A DNA stretch of 48,311 nt from JABMPO01 sp964539785 (GTDB taxonomy: Bacteria; Fidelibacterota; Marinisomatia; Marinisomatales; TCS56). The translations under genes were made by a program, and so were the position numbers. The notes under the pieces are model-generated. The model had not been told where the DNA came from. It did not search any database and was given only the letters and a program-made list of their open reading frames with translations. Positions 35,122-44,093 of the stretch are shown here, in pieces. Numbering within the stretch: the first letter of the stretch is position 1; each line of letters opens with the position of its first letter. The stretch lies in assembly GCA_964539785.1 (NCBI GenBank), contig CAZIJQ010000014.1:1-48311 (forward strand), read 5' to 3'.

Positions 35122-35224
35122 GCCGAGAGCAGGGAGCATAGAGCGAAGAGCGGAGAACTCTCCAATAAGATTCTTGGTTTGCATTAGGTCGCGGGGATCT
35201 AGTATAGATATCCAATCATTTCTG

Positions 35225-36055
35225 TTATTTTAAAATAATTTTTCCCCGCTGTAGTTTCAGTTTACTGAACCCAGGCGCCGGAAGCTGAAATTGATCCACT
35301 TTTATTCCAAATTGGGATTCCATTTCGCGCAGTTCAAAAAGTACTTTACCGATCTTGATAGTTGATTCAGATTTTAAGGTGATCATATTATTTCGATAGA
35401 TCGGAATCAGGTTAAATTGCAAATACAGTTCATTCAAGTTACTGGTATTAATCAATTTCATTAATGAATGTAATTCTGGCCCCGATATATTTCTCAGTGA
35501 CTGCATTTGATGAACGTCCACAATCATTTCTACATCAATTGCCTGCGGAGAAATGTTAGATCGAACTGCTTTCAGAAGCTGACGAGCCTGGCCGTTGCTG
35601 ATCCGGTTAACCTGATCATAGATTAGATCAGGGATGTCAGTAGTGGTGATTTCTATCGGCTCAGTCTGCTTAGCAACCGTTTGTCGTGATGATCGCTTGG
35701 ATTTGGACGGCGTTTTCTGCGGTTTAGGTACCCTGAATTGTTTCTTTTTTGACGGTTTAATAATTGTTTGATCATTTTCCAGAACCTGTGTCGGCTCCAA
35801 AGCCGGAGTGATCAGAGTTTCGGATACTACCTTAAAAAATACTGGTTCAGGCGTATCATCAATAACTGAAGATTCCCGGATAGAGTGGGTTTTAAAGACA
35901 ACCGTATCAGTGGGGGAATCTGCAACCACTGATTTGTTCTCGGTATACCATTCCGGTAAGGCTGAGATTCTTAAATAATAAGAATATATAAAACCGGTAA
36001 CTAGCAGAATAAAAATCAAACTGGAGTAGATTATTATGGTAGTCCGATTTCGCAT
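35225..36055 (-). CDS. Unknown membrane-anchored protein
   Basis: 276 residues. One N-terminal membrane segment (IIIYSSLIFILLVTGFIYSYYL) is followed by a Pro/Thr/acidic stretch, a basic linker (about 100-130; KPSKKKQFRVPKPQKTPSK) and a C-terminal mixed alpha/beta domain of about 130 residues (IYDQVNRISNGQARQLLKAV ... SKLKLQRGKIILK). The layout resembles an anchored periplasmic protein of TonB-like architecture (anchor, Pro/Lys linker, folded tail), but no TonB motif is visible. The NapH-like gene lies 66 bases upstream on the same strand. Function unknown. Confidence 0.7.
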   Translation of the reverse strand: MRNRTTIIIYSSLIFILLVTGFIYSYYLRISALPEWYTENKSVVADSPTDTVVFKTHSIRESSVIDDTPEPVFFKVVSETLITPALEPTQVLENDQTIIKPSKKKQFRVPKPQKTPSKSKRSSRQTVAKQTEPIEITTTDIPDLIYDQVNRISNGQARQLLKAVRSNISPQAIDVEMIVDVHQMQSLRNISGPELHSLMKLINTSNLNELYLQFNLIPIYRNNMITLKSESTIKIGKVLFELREMESQFGIKVDQFQLPAPGFSKLKLQRGKIILK

Positions 36056-36121
36056 ACCTATTAATAAATTTGAATTTTATATGTTGAATGTTGAGTTAAC
36101 TTAAAATTCAAAACTCAGAAT

Positions 36122-37069
36122 TCAAAATGAGCGCTTGAAATGTAGTGCATCCTCCGGGCAGACTTCGATGCAGCGGCCACAGGCGTGGCAATCCGGTTGC
36201 GACCATTTTTCCGCTAATATGGCCGGGACGGTGGGACATTCACTTTTTCGTATGCAAATATTGCAGTAAGTGCATTTATCGGAGTCAAGTTTGACCCGTG
36301 TGAGAGCGAAATGCTCCAGCACCCAGGATAGCAAACCGATTGGGCAAATTAGGTAACAAAATGGTCGGAATATAAATATTCCGCTGATCAAGGTTACCAG
36401 CATTACCAGAATACCCCATAGTTCAAATCCCCAGTGTAAAAATTCAAAAGGAGTAAAATACTCGTAAATACTGAATCCGGCTGTGAGAACAACCGTAAAA
36501 TATATGAAAAATAAAATTGTTCGTACGGTGTTGGTAAGTTTGAACGGTAGCTTGATTTTTAATTTTTTATCCAGTTTTTTTCCAAATGAAATTTGATTGA
36601 CCAATTCCTGGGCAGCGCCTACCGGGCAGATCCAACCGCAAAACAATTTCTTGCCAATCAGACTCATAACCGCCATTGAAAACAGGATAGCAGCAAATAC
36701 TATTGGGAATCCATGCCCGGCCTTGATAAACATAGCTGGTTTGGTAACGGCACATACTGGACTGGGATGCATTCCCATCCCGCTGGCAAACTCCCCCAGT
36801 GGCAGCAGCCAGAACATACTGAAGGTCAGAAAAATGACTATCAATGAGATCAAACGAATTTTACGGGATACAAATTTCCGATTTAACAGAAATAATCCTG
36901 TGAGAACAAACAGGAATCCGACCCACACTCGGGGCATGAGCATAACATCCCAGAAGCCAAAACTCGCCTTGGCGCCAGCTTCTTCTGCCAGCAGGGTAGT
37001 AGTAAAGAGTATTAAACTGGCAATCAAGTAAATCAGTTTTCCCCAATTACGTTGCGCGTAGTCGATCAT
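36122..37069 (-). CDS. NapH/NosR-like membrane [4Fe-4S] ferredoxin
   Basis: 315 residues with about five membrane segments. Two copies of the cytoplasmic-side motif C-x3-CP occur (CGWICPVGAAQEL and CYLICPIGLLSWVL), as in NapH, NosR and CcoG. A C-terminal pair of [4Fe-4S] sites follows: CTYCNICIRKSECP and CHACGRCIEVCP. Such proteins pass electrons from the quinol pool or to a periplasmic partner. No nitrate or nitrous-oxide reductase gene is adjacent. AAGGAAAT lies before the ATG. Confidence 0.87.
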   Translation of the reverse strand: MIDYAQRNWGKLIYLIASLILFTTTLLAEEAGAKASFGFWDVMLMPRVWVGFLFVLTGLFLLNRKFVSRKIRLISLIVIFLTFSMFWLLPLGEFASGMGMHPSPVCAVTKPAMFIKAGHGFPIVFAAILFSMAVMSLIGKKLFCGWICPVGAAQELVNQISFGKKLDKKLKIKLPFKLTNTVRTILFFIYFTVVLTAGFSIYEYFTPFEFLHWGFELWGILVMLVTLISGIFIFRPFCYLICPIGLLSWVLEHFALTRVKLDSDKCTYCNICIRKSECPTVPAILAEKWSQPDCHACGRCIEVCPEDALHFKRSF

Positions 37070-37151
37070 TGTATTTCCTTATTTGGATTTGACCGGGATA
37101 TTACAATATAATTGAATTTTGGAGTAGCGATTTAAGTCTGGATTTAGGCGG

Positions 37152-38603
37152 CTATTTATCAGCCTGTGCCAATACTTTTTCAAAACGCTTTAAGGCTTCA
37201 TCGATCACCTCGTCGGTATCAGCCAGGCTGGTGTACATGCGGCTGCCAGCCAGGGTAACCAATCCCTCAGCCATATAAGCGGCACCCATTTCCTCCATCA
37301 TTTTTTTACGAGCTTTGACCTCTTTAAGTGATTTCAGAATATTGATGCCCAAATTGATCAGCATAACACCGGAGGTTTCCAAATGGCAGATCGAACCCTG
37401 GTTATAGGTGACGTAAGGCAGGTCATATTTATCGATAATTTTTTGCAACCCGGCAACTAAACGGTCGCCAGCGCGGCCAGCTTTGGTACAGGCGTCGGTT
37501 TTCTCAATCTCGACTAAAGTATAATAACCGGCAGCACAACTCAGGGGATTGGCGGAAAGGGTACCACCCACCATGGCGCGTTTTTTAGCGCCTTCGATTC
37601 CGGCCGCCAGATAGGCCATCAATTCCTTGCGGCCGCCCAATCCGCCGGCAGCGGGATAGCCCCCAGAAACTACTTTACCAAAAACGGTTAAGTCAGGCAA
37701 TACATTAAAATATCCCTGAGCACCACTAATGCCAATCCGAAAGGCGGTAACTACTTCATCAAAGATCAACAGGGCACCATATTTGTCACAAAGATCACGG
37801 ACATTTTTATTATAATCGTAGGGCATGGGGCGGGTGCCAGACTCCGGTCCCACCGGTTCCAGAATCACCGCTGCAGTACCACCACGGAACTTATTAATTT
37901 TTAATTTCCGTTCCAGTGCGTCCAGGTTATTGGGGCGAACTTCCTGGGTGTGAGTGGTGCAGGCTCGGGGGATGCCGTGAGCCTCGAAACGGCCGGTACC
38001 GGGAATGCGCATACCGTAAACAACCTGGTCGCTCCAGCCGTGATAGGCGCCGCCGATTTTGATAATCTTTTTCTTTTTGGTCGCCAGCCGGGCCACCCGG
38101 ATCGCCGCCATCACGGCTTCGGTGCCGCTGCCCAGAGCGCGGTACTTATCCACCGCTGGAACCCGTGAACAGATGAATTCGGCCAGCTTGTATTCGTATT
38201 CGTGGAAGAGTCCGGTAGATGGTCCACAGGTATTTAGCAGTTCCAGTACTTTATCGCGTACAACCGGAGGATTGCTGCCCAGAACGGTGGGTCCGCCTGC
38301 CTGGAGAAAGTCGATGTAGCGATTACCATCAATATCTTGGAGGTAAGCACCCTCTGCTTTGGTAAATACCAGGGGAAAGGGATAATTGAAGGCCAGGTTG
38401 TGTTGCACTCCACCAGGGATCACTTCTTTGGCTTTCCCGATCAGCTCTTTCGAATTAGGACATTTATCGTCAAACCATTTCAGGTATTTATCCAGCACTT
38501 CTGGTTTAAGAGGTAGAATCGGCTGACTTAGCAACAGGTCCAGTTTGCGATAGATTTCAACTGAGTCAGGATATTTAGTTATGGCGAATCCGCTGTTGGT
38601 CAT
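37152..38603 (-). CDS. Class III PLP-dependent aminotransferase (glutamate-1-semialdehyde mutase-like)
   Basis: 483 residues, fold type I. EVIPGGVQHNLAFNYPFPLVF and GAYLQDIDGNRYIDFLQAGGP open the catalytic core. ALGSGTEAVMAAIRVAR binds the cofactor phosphate, LIFDEVVTAFRIG carries the Asp that contacts the PLP ring nitrogen, and the lysine of FGKVVSGGYPAAGGLGG should form the Schiff base. It resembles HemL but has about 50 extra N-terminal residues and lies outside any heme operon, so a different amino donor or acceptor is likely. GGAGAAAG precedes the ATG. Confidence 0.9.
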   Translation of the reverse strand: MTNSGFAITKYPDSVEIYRKLDLLLSQPILPLKPEVLDKYLKWFDDKCPNSKELIGKAKEVIPGGVQHNLAFNYPFPLVFTKAEGAYLQDIDGNRYIDFLQAGGPTVLGSNPPVVRDKVLELLNTCGPSTGLFHEYEYKLAEFICSRVPAVDKYRALGSGTEAVMAAIRVARLATKKKKIIKIGGAYHGWSDQVVYGMRIPGTGRFEAHGIPRACTTHTQEVRPNNLDALERKLKINKFRGGTAAVILEPVGPESGTRPMPYDYNKNVRDLCDKYGALLIFDEVVTAFRIGISGAQGYFNVLPDLTVFGKVVSGGYPAAGGLGGRKELMAYLAAGIEGAKKRAMVGGTLSANPLSCAAGYYTLVEIEKTDACTKAGRAGDRLVAGLQKIIDKYDLPYVTYNQGSICHLETSGVMLINLGINILKSLKEVKARKKMMEEMGAAYMAEGLVTLAGSRMYTSLADTDEVIDEALKRFEKVLAQADK

Positions 38604-38677
38604 AGTTCTTTCTCCATAATAGAAATGTGAATTATGATTAGTATAAGGGTGAGTTTATGAAGGAAAGGGGATAAGGA

Positions 38678-38752
38678 AAACGATTTAAATAGCCCACGGT
38701 TTTAACCGTGGGTATTGTAAGAAGGGTGGTTTAAAAACCGTTTAAACGGTTT
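38678..38752 (-). repeat. Two-hairpin interspersed repeat, copy 2
   Basis: Hairpin A is the perfect palindrome AAACCGTTTAAACGGTTT at 38735-38752. Hairpin B is CCCACGGTT, TT, AACCGTGGG at 38693-38712. The tail ends in AAATCGTTT (read on the minus strand). It matches 25511-25586 in order and spacing but lies on the other strand. It sits in the gap between the GH20 and aminotransferase genes. Confidence 0.78.
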
Positions 38753-38774
38753 CATGGTAGTCTACCTGCGATTA

Positions 38775-38794
38775 CCCATAGCTGAAGCTATGGG
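38775..38794. repeat. Third hairpin next to repeat copy 2 (REP-like, may also terminate)
   Basis: CCCATAGC, loop TGAA, GCTATGGG: an 8-bp stem. It is followed by CTGTTTTTGTTTT, so on the plus strand it resembles an intrinsic terminator, although no plus-strand gene ends here. The ACCCA...TGGGCT ends mirror those of the neighbouring hairpin B, suggesting an inverted REP pair. Confidence 0.6.
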
Positions 38795-38832
38795 CTGTTT
38801 TTGTTTTACCTGATCAAAATACCAACAATTGG

Positions 38833-41175
38833 TTAATTCACCACAATTTCATCCACGAAAATGTATGCGTCTTTGCCAGCGCCATAGTGCCAGTCCGGAC
38901 AACTACCAATATTTATGGCTTTAACGCGAATATAGCGGGCGCGAGTCGGAGTAAAACTGACTTCGATTTCTTTTTTTATGGGACCTAGTTGATCAACCAC
39001 AATATCGATAACCGGTTTACCAATAGGCTGATAGGTTTTACCATCTCGAGAGATGGCATATTCAATTTCCCTGGGCATAAATATACCTACCTTAACATCT
39101 TGCAGATAACCAGCCGAAATAGAATGTATTTTCCGGGAGCGACCCAGATCAACCACGGCATTGAAATCGACTTTCCGATAGCCCTGCCAGTATTGATTGC
39201 GATAATGGTCAGAGGCACGAATTCCATCGGTTAAAGCGCCCTTGCCACCAGCGCGGTAGCGCCAGTGATATTGATGTTCCGTGGATACCTTTCGTTTTAG
39301 TGCCAGATGTTCCTGAAAGGCTAATTCCGATATTGGACTAACGACATTTTCGTTCTTAAAAGCAGCCGCCTTGACGACTACTGTTTCTCTGAATCGCAGT
39401 GGGTTTGTGTATATATGGGATTGGGGAGCGGGGTCGGTTCCGTCAAGCGTGTAGCGGATGTCCAGTTCTGGCAGCTCAATATCCATGCTGACCTTAATCG
39501 TTTTACTGAATCTGCGAGGTTTTGCTTGCAATCGTACCTGCCGGGCACTGGTGGAATAATTGATATTGTAGAAATCATAAAATGAAAAGAAATTGTTAAT
39601 GCGATTCCGGAATGAATCCCAATCCTGATTTTCAGTGGATGACCACAGTATCTCTGACAAGGCAGAAAGGCGGGGGAATAGCATATATTCGGCGTGTTTG
39701 GGATTAGGGACAAATTCAGCCCATAGATTGGCCTGAGCGCCGAGAATAAATTTGGATTGCTGTGCGGTTAATCTTTTGGGAACCGGATTAAAAGAGTAAA
39801 CTTTGCGGAGGGGTAGATAGCTGCTCTGGGCCAGCGGTTCCAATACCAGATTACCCTGGTAGCAGTTGAGGTAGCAATGGGATACAGGCGACATCACGGT
39901 GAAATGACCAGCTCGTGCGGTGGCGATCCCGCCCTTGGTGCCACGCCATGACATTACGGTAGCTTCCGGCGCCAGCCCGCCTTCCAGAATTTCATCCCAG
40001 CCGATCAGTTTACGATCATGTTCGATTAAAATTTTTTCGATTCGCCGTATAAAATAACTCTGTAGCTCAGCTTCGTCTTGCAATCCTTCGGTAGCAATTC
40101 GAGCCTGACAGGAATCACATTGTTCCCATTCGCCTTTATGAGCCTCATCGCCGCCGATATGGATATATTTCCCCGGGAAAAGATCGATTACTTCGGTCAG
40201 AACATTTTCTAGGAATTCAAATGTCTCTTCACGACCGGCGCAGTAAATATCTTTGATAGGCCAGATGCTTCCCGGTGGGACTGTAAACGGACCGCCGGTG
40301 CATGATAATTGGGGATAAGCTGCCAGGGCACAAGTAACGTGGGCAGGCATTTCGATTTCCGGTACGATGGTAATGAACCTTTCCTGGGCATATTGAACGA
40401 TTTCGCGGATTTCTTCCTGGGTATAATAACCACCATAAGTCGCGTCTTCATCTGGTTGTTGCGGTTTACGCATACCCCAGATTTCATCAGGCCGGTCGAC
40501 CCGCCAGGCGCCGATTTCGGTCAATTTCGGGTATCGTTTGATTTCAATTCGCCAACCCTGATCGTCCACTAAATGCCAGTGAAAAGTATTCAGTTTATGG
40601 TAGGATAGATAATCGATTAATTCCTTGATGAATTCCACCGGGAAAAAGTGCCGGGACACATCCAGCATCATGCCGCGCCAGGCAAAGCGGGGGGAATCGC
40701 TGATTCTTAAGCTCGGTATTTGCCAGTTTCCTGATTGTTCAACTCGCTCTAATTCCTGAGGGTTTGTTGGTAATAATTGGCGCAGGGATTGGCAACCATA
40801 AAATAGGCCGGCCGGGCTAGCCGCCGATAAAAGAATTTGCTTTTCATCAATATTCAGGTGGTAACCTTCAGCGCCATTGCCAGTCAGGTTATCCACGGAT
40901 AAAATGATTAGATTTGGCTCATCTTGATTTGTCAGAGGCAATATGGCTGGTTCCCAGCCGGTATGCTTAGTAATGATTTGGGCCAGATACAATCCGATCT
41001 GTTCAGTTTCCGGTGTGATGACAATCTTGCTGCGCTCATTAAGAATAAAATGACCACTACTGATATCAAGCTGGTTTGGTTGAGGTATCAAATTAATATC
41101 GGCTGGTGATAGGGTTGGGTAGAGCAAGAAAGTCCCCATAAGAAACTGATAAACTCGACGTGAACCGTTTTTCAT
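38833..41175 (-). CDS. Exported beta-N-acetylhexosaminidase, family GH20
   Basis: 780 residues. A signal peptide (RRVYQFLMGTFLLYPTLSPA) is followed by the GH20b domain (about 25-155) and the catalytic barrel (about 160-520). The barrel has WHLVDDQGWRIEIKRYPKL and the catalytic Asp-Glu pair in HIGGDEAHKGEW. Then come a chitobiase-type domain (RYTLDGTDPAPQSHIYTNPL) and a discoidin-like C terminus (KIHSISAGYLQDV ... RYIRVKAINIG). It releases terminal GlcNAc/GalNAc from chitin oligomers, glycans or peptidoglycan fragments outside the cytoplasm. GGAGG precedes the ATG by six bases. No chitinase or transporter is adjacent. Confidence 0.96.
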   Translation of the reverse strand: MKNGSRRVYQFLMGTFLLYPTLSPADINLIPQPNQLDISSGHFILNERSKIVITPETEQIGLYLAQIITKHTGWEPAILPLTNQDEPNLIILSVDNLTGNGAEGYHLNIDEKQILLSAASPAGLFYGCQSLRQLLPTNPQELERVEQSGNWQIPSLRISDSPRFAWRGMMLDVSRHFFPVEFIKELIDYLSYHKLNTFHWHLVDDQGWRIEIKRYPKLTEIGAWRVDRPDEIWGMRKPQQPDEDATYGGYYTQEEIREIVQYAQERFITIVPEIEMPAHVTCALAAYPQLSCTGGPFTVPPGSIWPIKDIYCAGREETFEFLENVLTEVIDLFPGKYIHIGGDEAHKGEWEQCDSCQARIATEGLQDEAELQSYFIRRIEKILIEHDRKLIGWDEILEGGLAPEATVMSWRGTKGGIATARAGHFTVMSPVSHCYLNCYQGNLVLEPLAQSSYLPLRKVYSFNPVPKRLTAQQSKFILGAQANLWAEFVPNPKHAEYMLFPRLSALSEILWSSTENQDWDSFRNRINNFFSFYDFYNINYSTSARQVRLQAKPRRFSKTIKVSMDIELPELDIRYTLDGTDPAPQSHIYTNPLRFRETVVVKAAAFKNENVVSPISELAFQEHLALKRKVSTEHQYHWRYRAGGKGALTDGIRASDHYRNQYWQGYRKVDFNAVVDLGRSRKIHSISAGYLQDVKVGIFMPREIEYAISRDGKTYQPIGKPVIDIVVDQLGPIKKEIEVSFTPTRARYIRVKAINIGSCPDWHYGAGKDAYIFVDEIVVN

Positions 41176-41280
41176 TTAATCCTCCAGGTAAAGATTTACA
41201 TTCTTCTGATGAAATAATTCGATTAGGTTGCATCATCGATAAATTGATATATCGACTATAAAACCGATTGTTGTAAATAT

Positions 41281-42282
41281 TCAATGACTTAGAAGGAAAT
41301 TGGTTATTTGATCATTAATTAAATTAGACTGGACGATTGTTAAATCATGTCCGGCGTTTGATACCAGTATTGTCTGGATTTCGGGCGTTACGCGTCTGAG
41401 ACGTTCCAAAGCTGCTTGGGGTTGGTAAATCACTTCCTGGTTGCCAACCAGATATAATGTTGGTATTTGTTGCAGCTGAATTAATTCTTGATCAGACAAA
41501 ATGGTTGGATTTACCGTCATTTTCAGTTTAAAACTGTGCAAACCGATGTAGGCATCTTCCATCATTATTTCGGCCAATTCCAGGCCTTCCGGTGTTTGGA
41601 TTAGTACAGGAAACATCCAGTCCACCATCTGGCGCATGAATCGTCGGTGGGGGAGAATGGCTTTAATGGCAACTTTCGCCCATTCCAGCGGCAATGGTTG
41701 AACGGTTGCAACTGGCGCCAGTAAAACAATTTTATTAAGTCGTTCAGGATACCTTAATGCATACTGTGTGGTCAGCCAGCCGCCATATGAAAGACCGGCG
41801 AGGTTAAAATCATTGCTTAATTCCAGTTTGGTGAATAGTTCATCTAACCAGGATGTAAAATCATCCGGAGTCGTGAATTTGCGCAGGTAAATACTACGTC
41901 CGAAATCATAGATGTTATCAATAGTATATACTCGAAAATTCTCAGCTAAAGCCTTGATATTCGGCAACCACATCAAGTTATTGCCGGACGTGGATGGCAA
42001 TAGTACCAATGTGGGTGCATTTTCCGGACCGCTGATTCTTACGAAGGTTGTGCCATCTGAGGTGGGCACATAGTGATCTTCAAATTCCACTGGCCATTGT
42101 GACAATCGTTCTGAGTAATGGGCTAAATATCGCGAACGCGCTTTTTCCGATTTAAATGGGTGATACTCATTGATTTTAAAAGCGCTTGGACCGGTAAATA
42201 GTCCCAACCAGATCCAAATACCAAATGCCGCAATGAGCAGGGCAACAGTTGCGAAACTATATTTTAGTATTTTTTTCAACAA
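41281..42282 (-). CDS. Membrane-anchored alpha/beta hydrolase
   Basis: About 333 residues. An N-terminal membrane segment (YSFATVALLIAAFGIWIWLGLF) precedes an alpha/beta hydrolase fold: LVLLPSTSGNNLMWLP near the oxyanion site, nucleophile elbow NLAGLSYGGWLTTQYAL (GLSYGG), and the catalytic His in VSNAGHDLTIV. The substrate is unknown. The start is unsure: I use TTG 42282, which puts LLKKILKYSF in front of the membrane helix. TTG 42336 is in frame further upstream. The only good ribosome site (AGGAG) lies before an ATG in another frame. Confidence 0.83.
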   Translation of the reverse strand: MLKKILKYSFATVALLIAAFGIWIWLGLFTGPSAFKINEYHPFKSEKARSRYLAHYSERLSQWPVEFEDHYVPTSDGTTFVRISGPENAPTLVLLPSTSGNNLMWLPNIKALAENFRVYTIDNIYDFGRSIYLRKFTTPDDFTSWLDELFTKLELSNDFNLAGLSYGGWLTTQYALRYPERLNKIVLLAPVATVQPLPLEWAKVAIKAILPHRRFMRQMVDWMFPVLIQTPEGLELAEIMMEDAYIGLHSFKLKMTVNPTILSDQELIQLQQIPTLYLVGNQEVIYQPQAALERLRRVTPEIQTILVSNAGHDLTIVQSNLINDQITNFLLSH

Positions 42283-42507
42283 GATAGAATTACCAGGCGG
42301 AATCCTCACAAAACCCAGAATGAGGAAACAGTTCAATTTTTGGCATTTTTCATAACTCCTGCTTGATAGCTATCTAATATACACAATTATACATTTGATA
42401 TTGTCTATAAAACCATTGTTTTATATAGTTAGAATGCGAATTAAAATTAGGTAGAACTACAATATATAGATATTAAAAACAGGCCTGGCAAATACCAGAA
42501 CAGGATC

Positions 42508-43014
42508 TTAATCATCCTTAGTATTTATTTGCTCGAATTCACCAATCTGTCGATTTTTTCTCACATTATCCCATCGGAAGTAACGACCATTCATTGCAAT
42601 GTAAACTCCTGATGGCAACGTTTGCACAAAGGCGATAGCGCTACCAAGATTAAAAAGACCATCCGAACTACCGAAAGTGTAAGGGATCATTGCTCCGGTC
42701 AAGATAATAGTTTTATCGATGTTACGACCGGCAATGATGCATGCGGTTTCAACCATTGTATCCGTGCCGTGGGTAACTACAATATGGTCTTCAGTTGCCT
42801 TTTGGCAGTTTTTGGCAATTATTTCCCGGTCATCATCATCCATCTCGGTACTATCAACCATCATCAGGGTTCGCAGATTAATTTTCAAACGTGAACGACC
42901 CAATTTGAGCAGATCTTTAAGGTGGGAATCCTTGAAAAACAGTTCGCCGTTTAATTCGTTATATTCTTTGTCGAAAGTGCCACCGGTGACGATTATGCGT
43001 ATATCTTGATTCAT
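42508..43014 (-). CDS. Single-domain asparaginase-like protein
   Basis: 168 residues, matching only the N-terminal half of L-asparaginase type I/II. The first catalytic Thr motif VTGGTFDKEYNE and the second motif VVTHGTDTMVETA are intact, and ILTGAMIPYTFGSSD with its nearby Ser is present. The C-terminal domain that completes the dimer interface is absent. Short stand-alone members of this family exist, so this is more likely a natural variant than a broken gene, as the frame ends cleanly with KDD and a stop. Activity is uncertain. Confidence 0.85.
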   Translation of the reverse strand: MNQDIRIIVTGGTFDKEYNELNGELFFKDSHLKDLLKLGRSRLKINLRTLMMVDSTEMDDDDREIIAKNCQKATEDHIVVTHGTDTMVETACIIAGRNIDKTIILTGAMIPYTFGSSDGLFNLGSAIAFVQTLPSGVYIAMNGRYFRWDNVRKNRQIGEFEQINTKDD

Positions 43015-43100
43015 AGGTTATCTACTTTATTTTATTTTCGTAACAACGCTGAAATTAATAAGCGTACATGATTAGGTTACTTACAAAGAGATTATACAAT

Positions 43101-44069
43101 CTACCAGGCATAGGCTTCTGGAGCCTGACCACCGGGACCCGGCCAGATTTCATCGAGTCTGGTGAGCGTTTCTTTATCTAGGCTGATATCCAAAGCCCGT
43201 AAACTACCGGTGAATTGTTCCATCGTTCGGGGACCGATGATCGGTGCCGTGACCACTGGATTGGCCAGCAGCCAGGCCAGGGCTAAATCGGCTGGTTTTT
43301 CACCAACATCCTGACAAAAGGATTCATATTGTTTAACCTGGCCCCGACTTTTTTCCAGTCGTTTCCGGACTAAATCACTGTCGCGGCGAGCCTGATTTGT
43401 TTTCTTTAATATACCGCCTAACAGTCCACTGCCCAGGGGACTCCAGGGTATCAATCCCAAACCATGTCGCTGACAGGCCGGAATCAGTTCCAGCTCGATC
43501 GTACGGGAATTAAGATTGTACAGACTTTGTTCGGATACCAGACCCATGAAATTACGCGACTGAGCTTCGTACTGAGCCTGAACGATATCGATCCCGGCAA
43601 AATTACTGCTGCCCACATAGAGCACCTTGCCTTCGTGGACCAATTGTTCCATAGCCTGCCAGATTTCTTCCCAGGGCGTACTGCGATCCACATGGTGCAT
43701 CTGGTACAGGTCGATATGATCAGTCTGTAATCTTTTTAAGCTGTCTTCACAGGCATTCTTAATATGATAGGCCGACAGACCACAGTCGTTTTCGCCTTCG
43801 CCCATTTTACCGTAAACCTTGGTAGCCAATACAATTTTATCACAGCGATTACCTTGTGCCAGCCAGCGACCAACTATATGCTCAGTGATGCCTTCACCGA
43901 TCTCCCAACCGTAGACATCGGCAGTATCGAAGAAATTGATACCTTGTTCCAGGGCTTCATCCATGATTTTAAAACTATCCTGTTCGTTGGTATGTGGTCC
44001 GAAATTCATTGTTCCAAGGCAGAGACGACTGACTCTAAGACCGGCTCTTCCTAAATTGGTGTATTGCAT
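43101..44069 (-). CDS. Aldo/keto reductase
   Basis: 322 residues, a TIM-barrel NADPH oxidoreductase. N-terminal LGRAGLRVSRLCLGTMNFG, the catalytic set D/Y/K/H seen in FFDTADVYG, LATKVYGKMG and DLYQMHHVD, and the cofactor-binding PIIGPRTMEQF near the C terminus are clear. It resembles the YhdN/YajO group acting on small carbonyls. AGGAG lies six bases before the ATG. It follows the AlkD-like gene on the same strand by 24 bases. Confidence 0.95.
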   Translation of the reverse strand: MQYTNLGRAGLRVSRLCLGTMNFGPHTNEQDSFKIMDEALEQGINFFDTADVYGWEIGEGITEHIVGRWLAQGNRCDKIVLATKVYGKMGEGENDCGLSAYHIKNACEDSLKRLQTDHIDLYQMHHVDRSTPWEEIWQAMEQLVHEGKVLYVGSSNFAGIDIVQAQYEAQSRNFMGLVSEQSLYNLNSRTIELELIPACQRHGLGLIPWSPLGSGLLGGILKKTNQARRDSDLVRKRLEKSRGQVKQYESFCQDVGEKPADLALAWLLANPVVTAPIIGPRTMEQFTGSLRALDISLDKETLTRLDEIWPGPGGQAPEAYAW

Positions 44070-44093
44070 ATTAGCTCCTGTAAATCGTTGATA

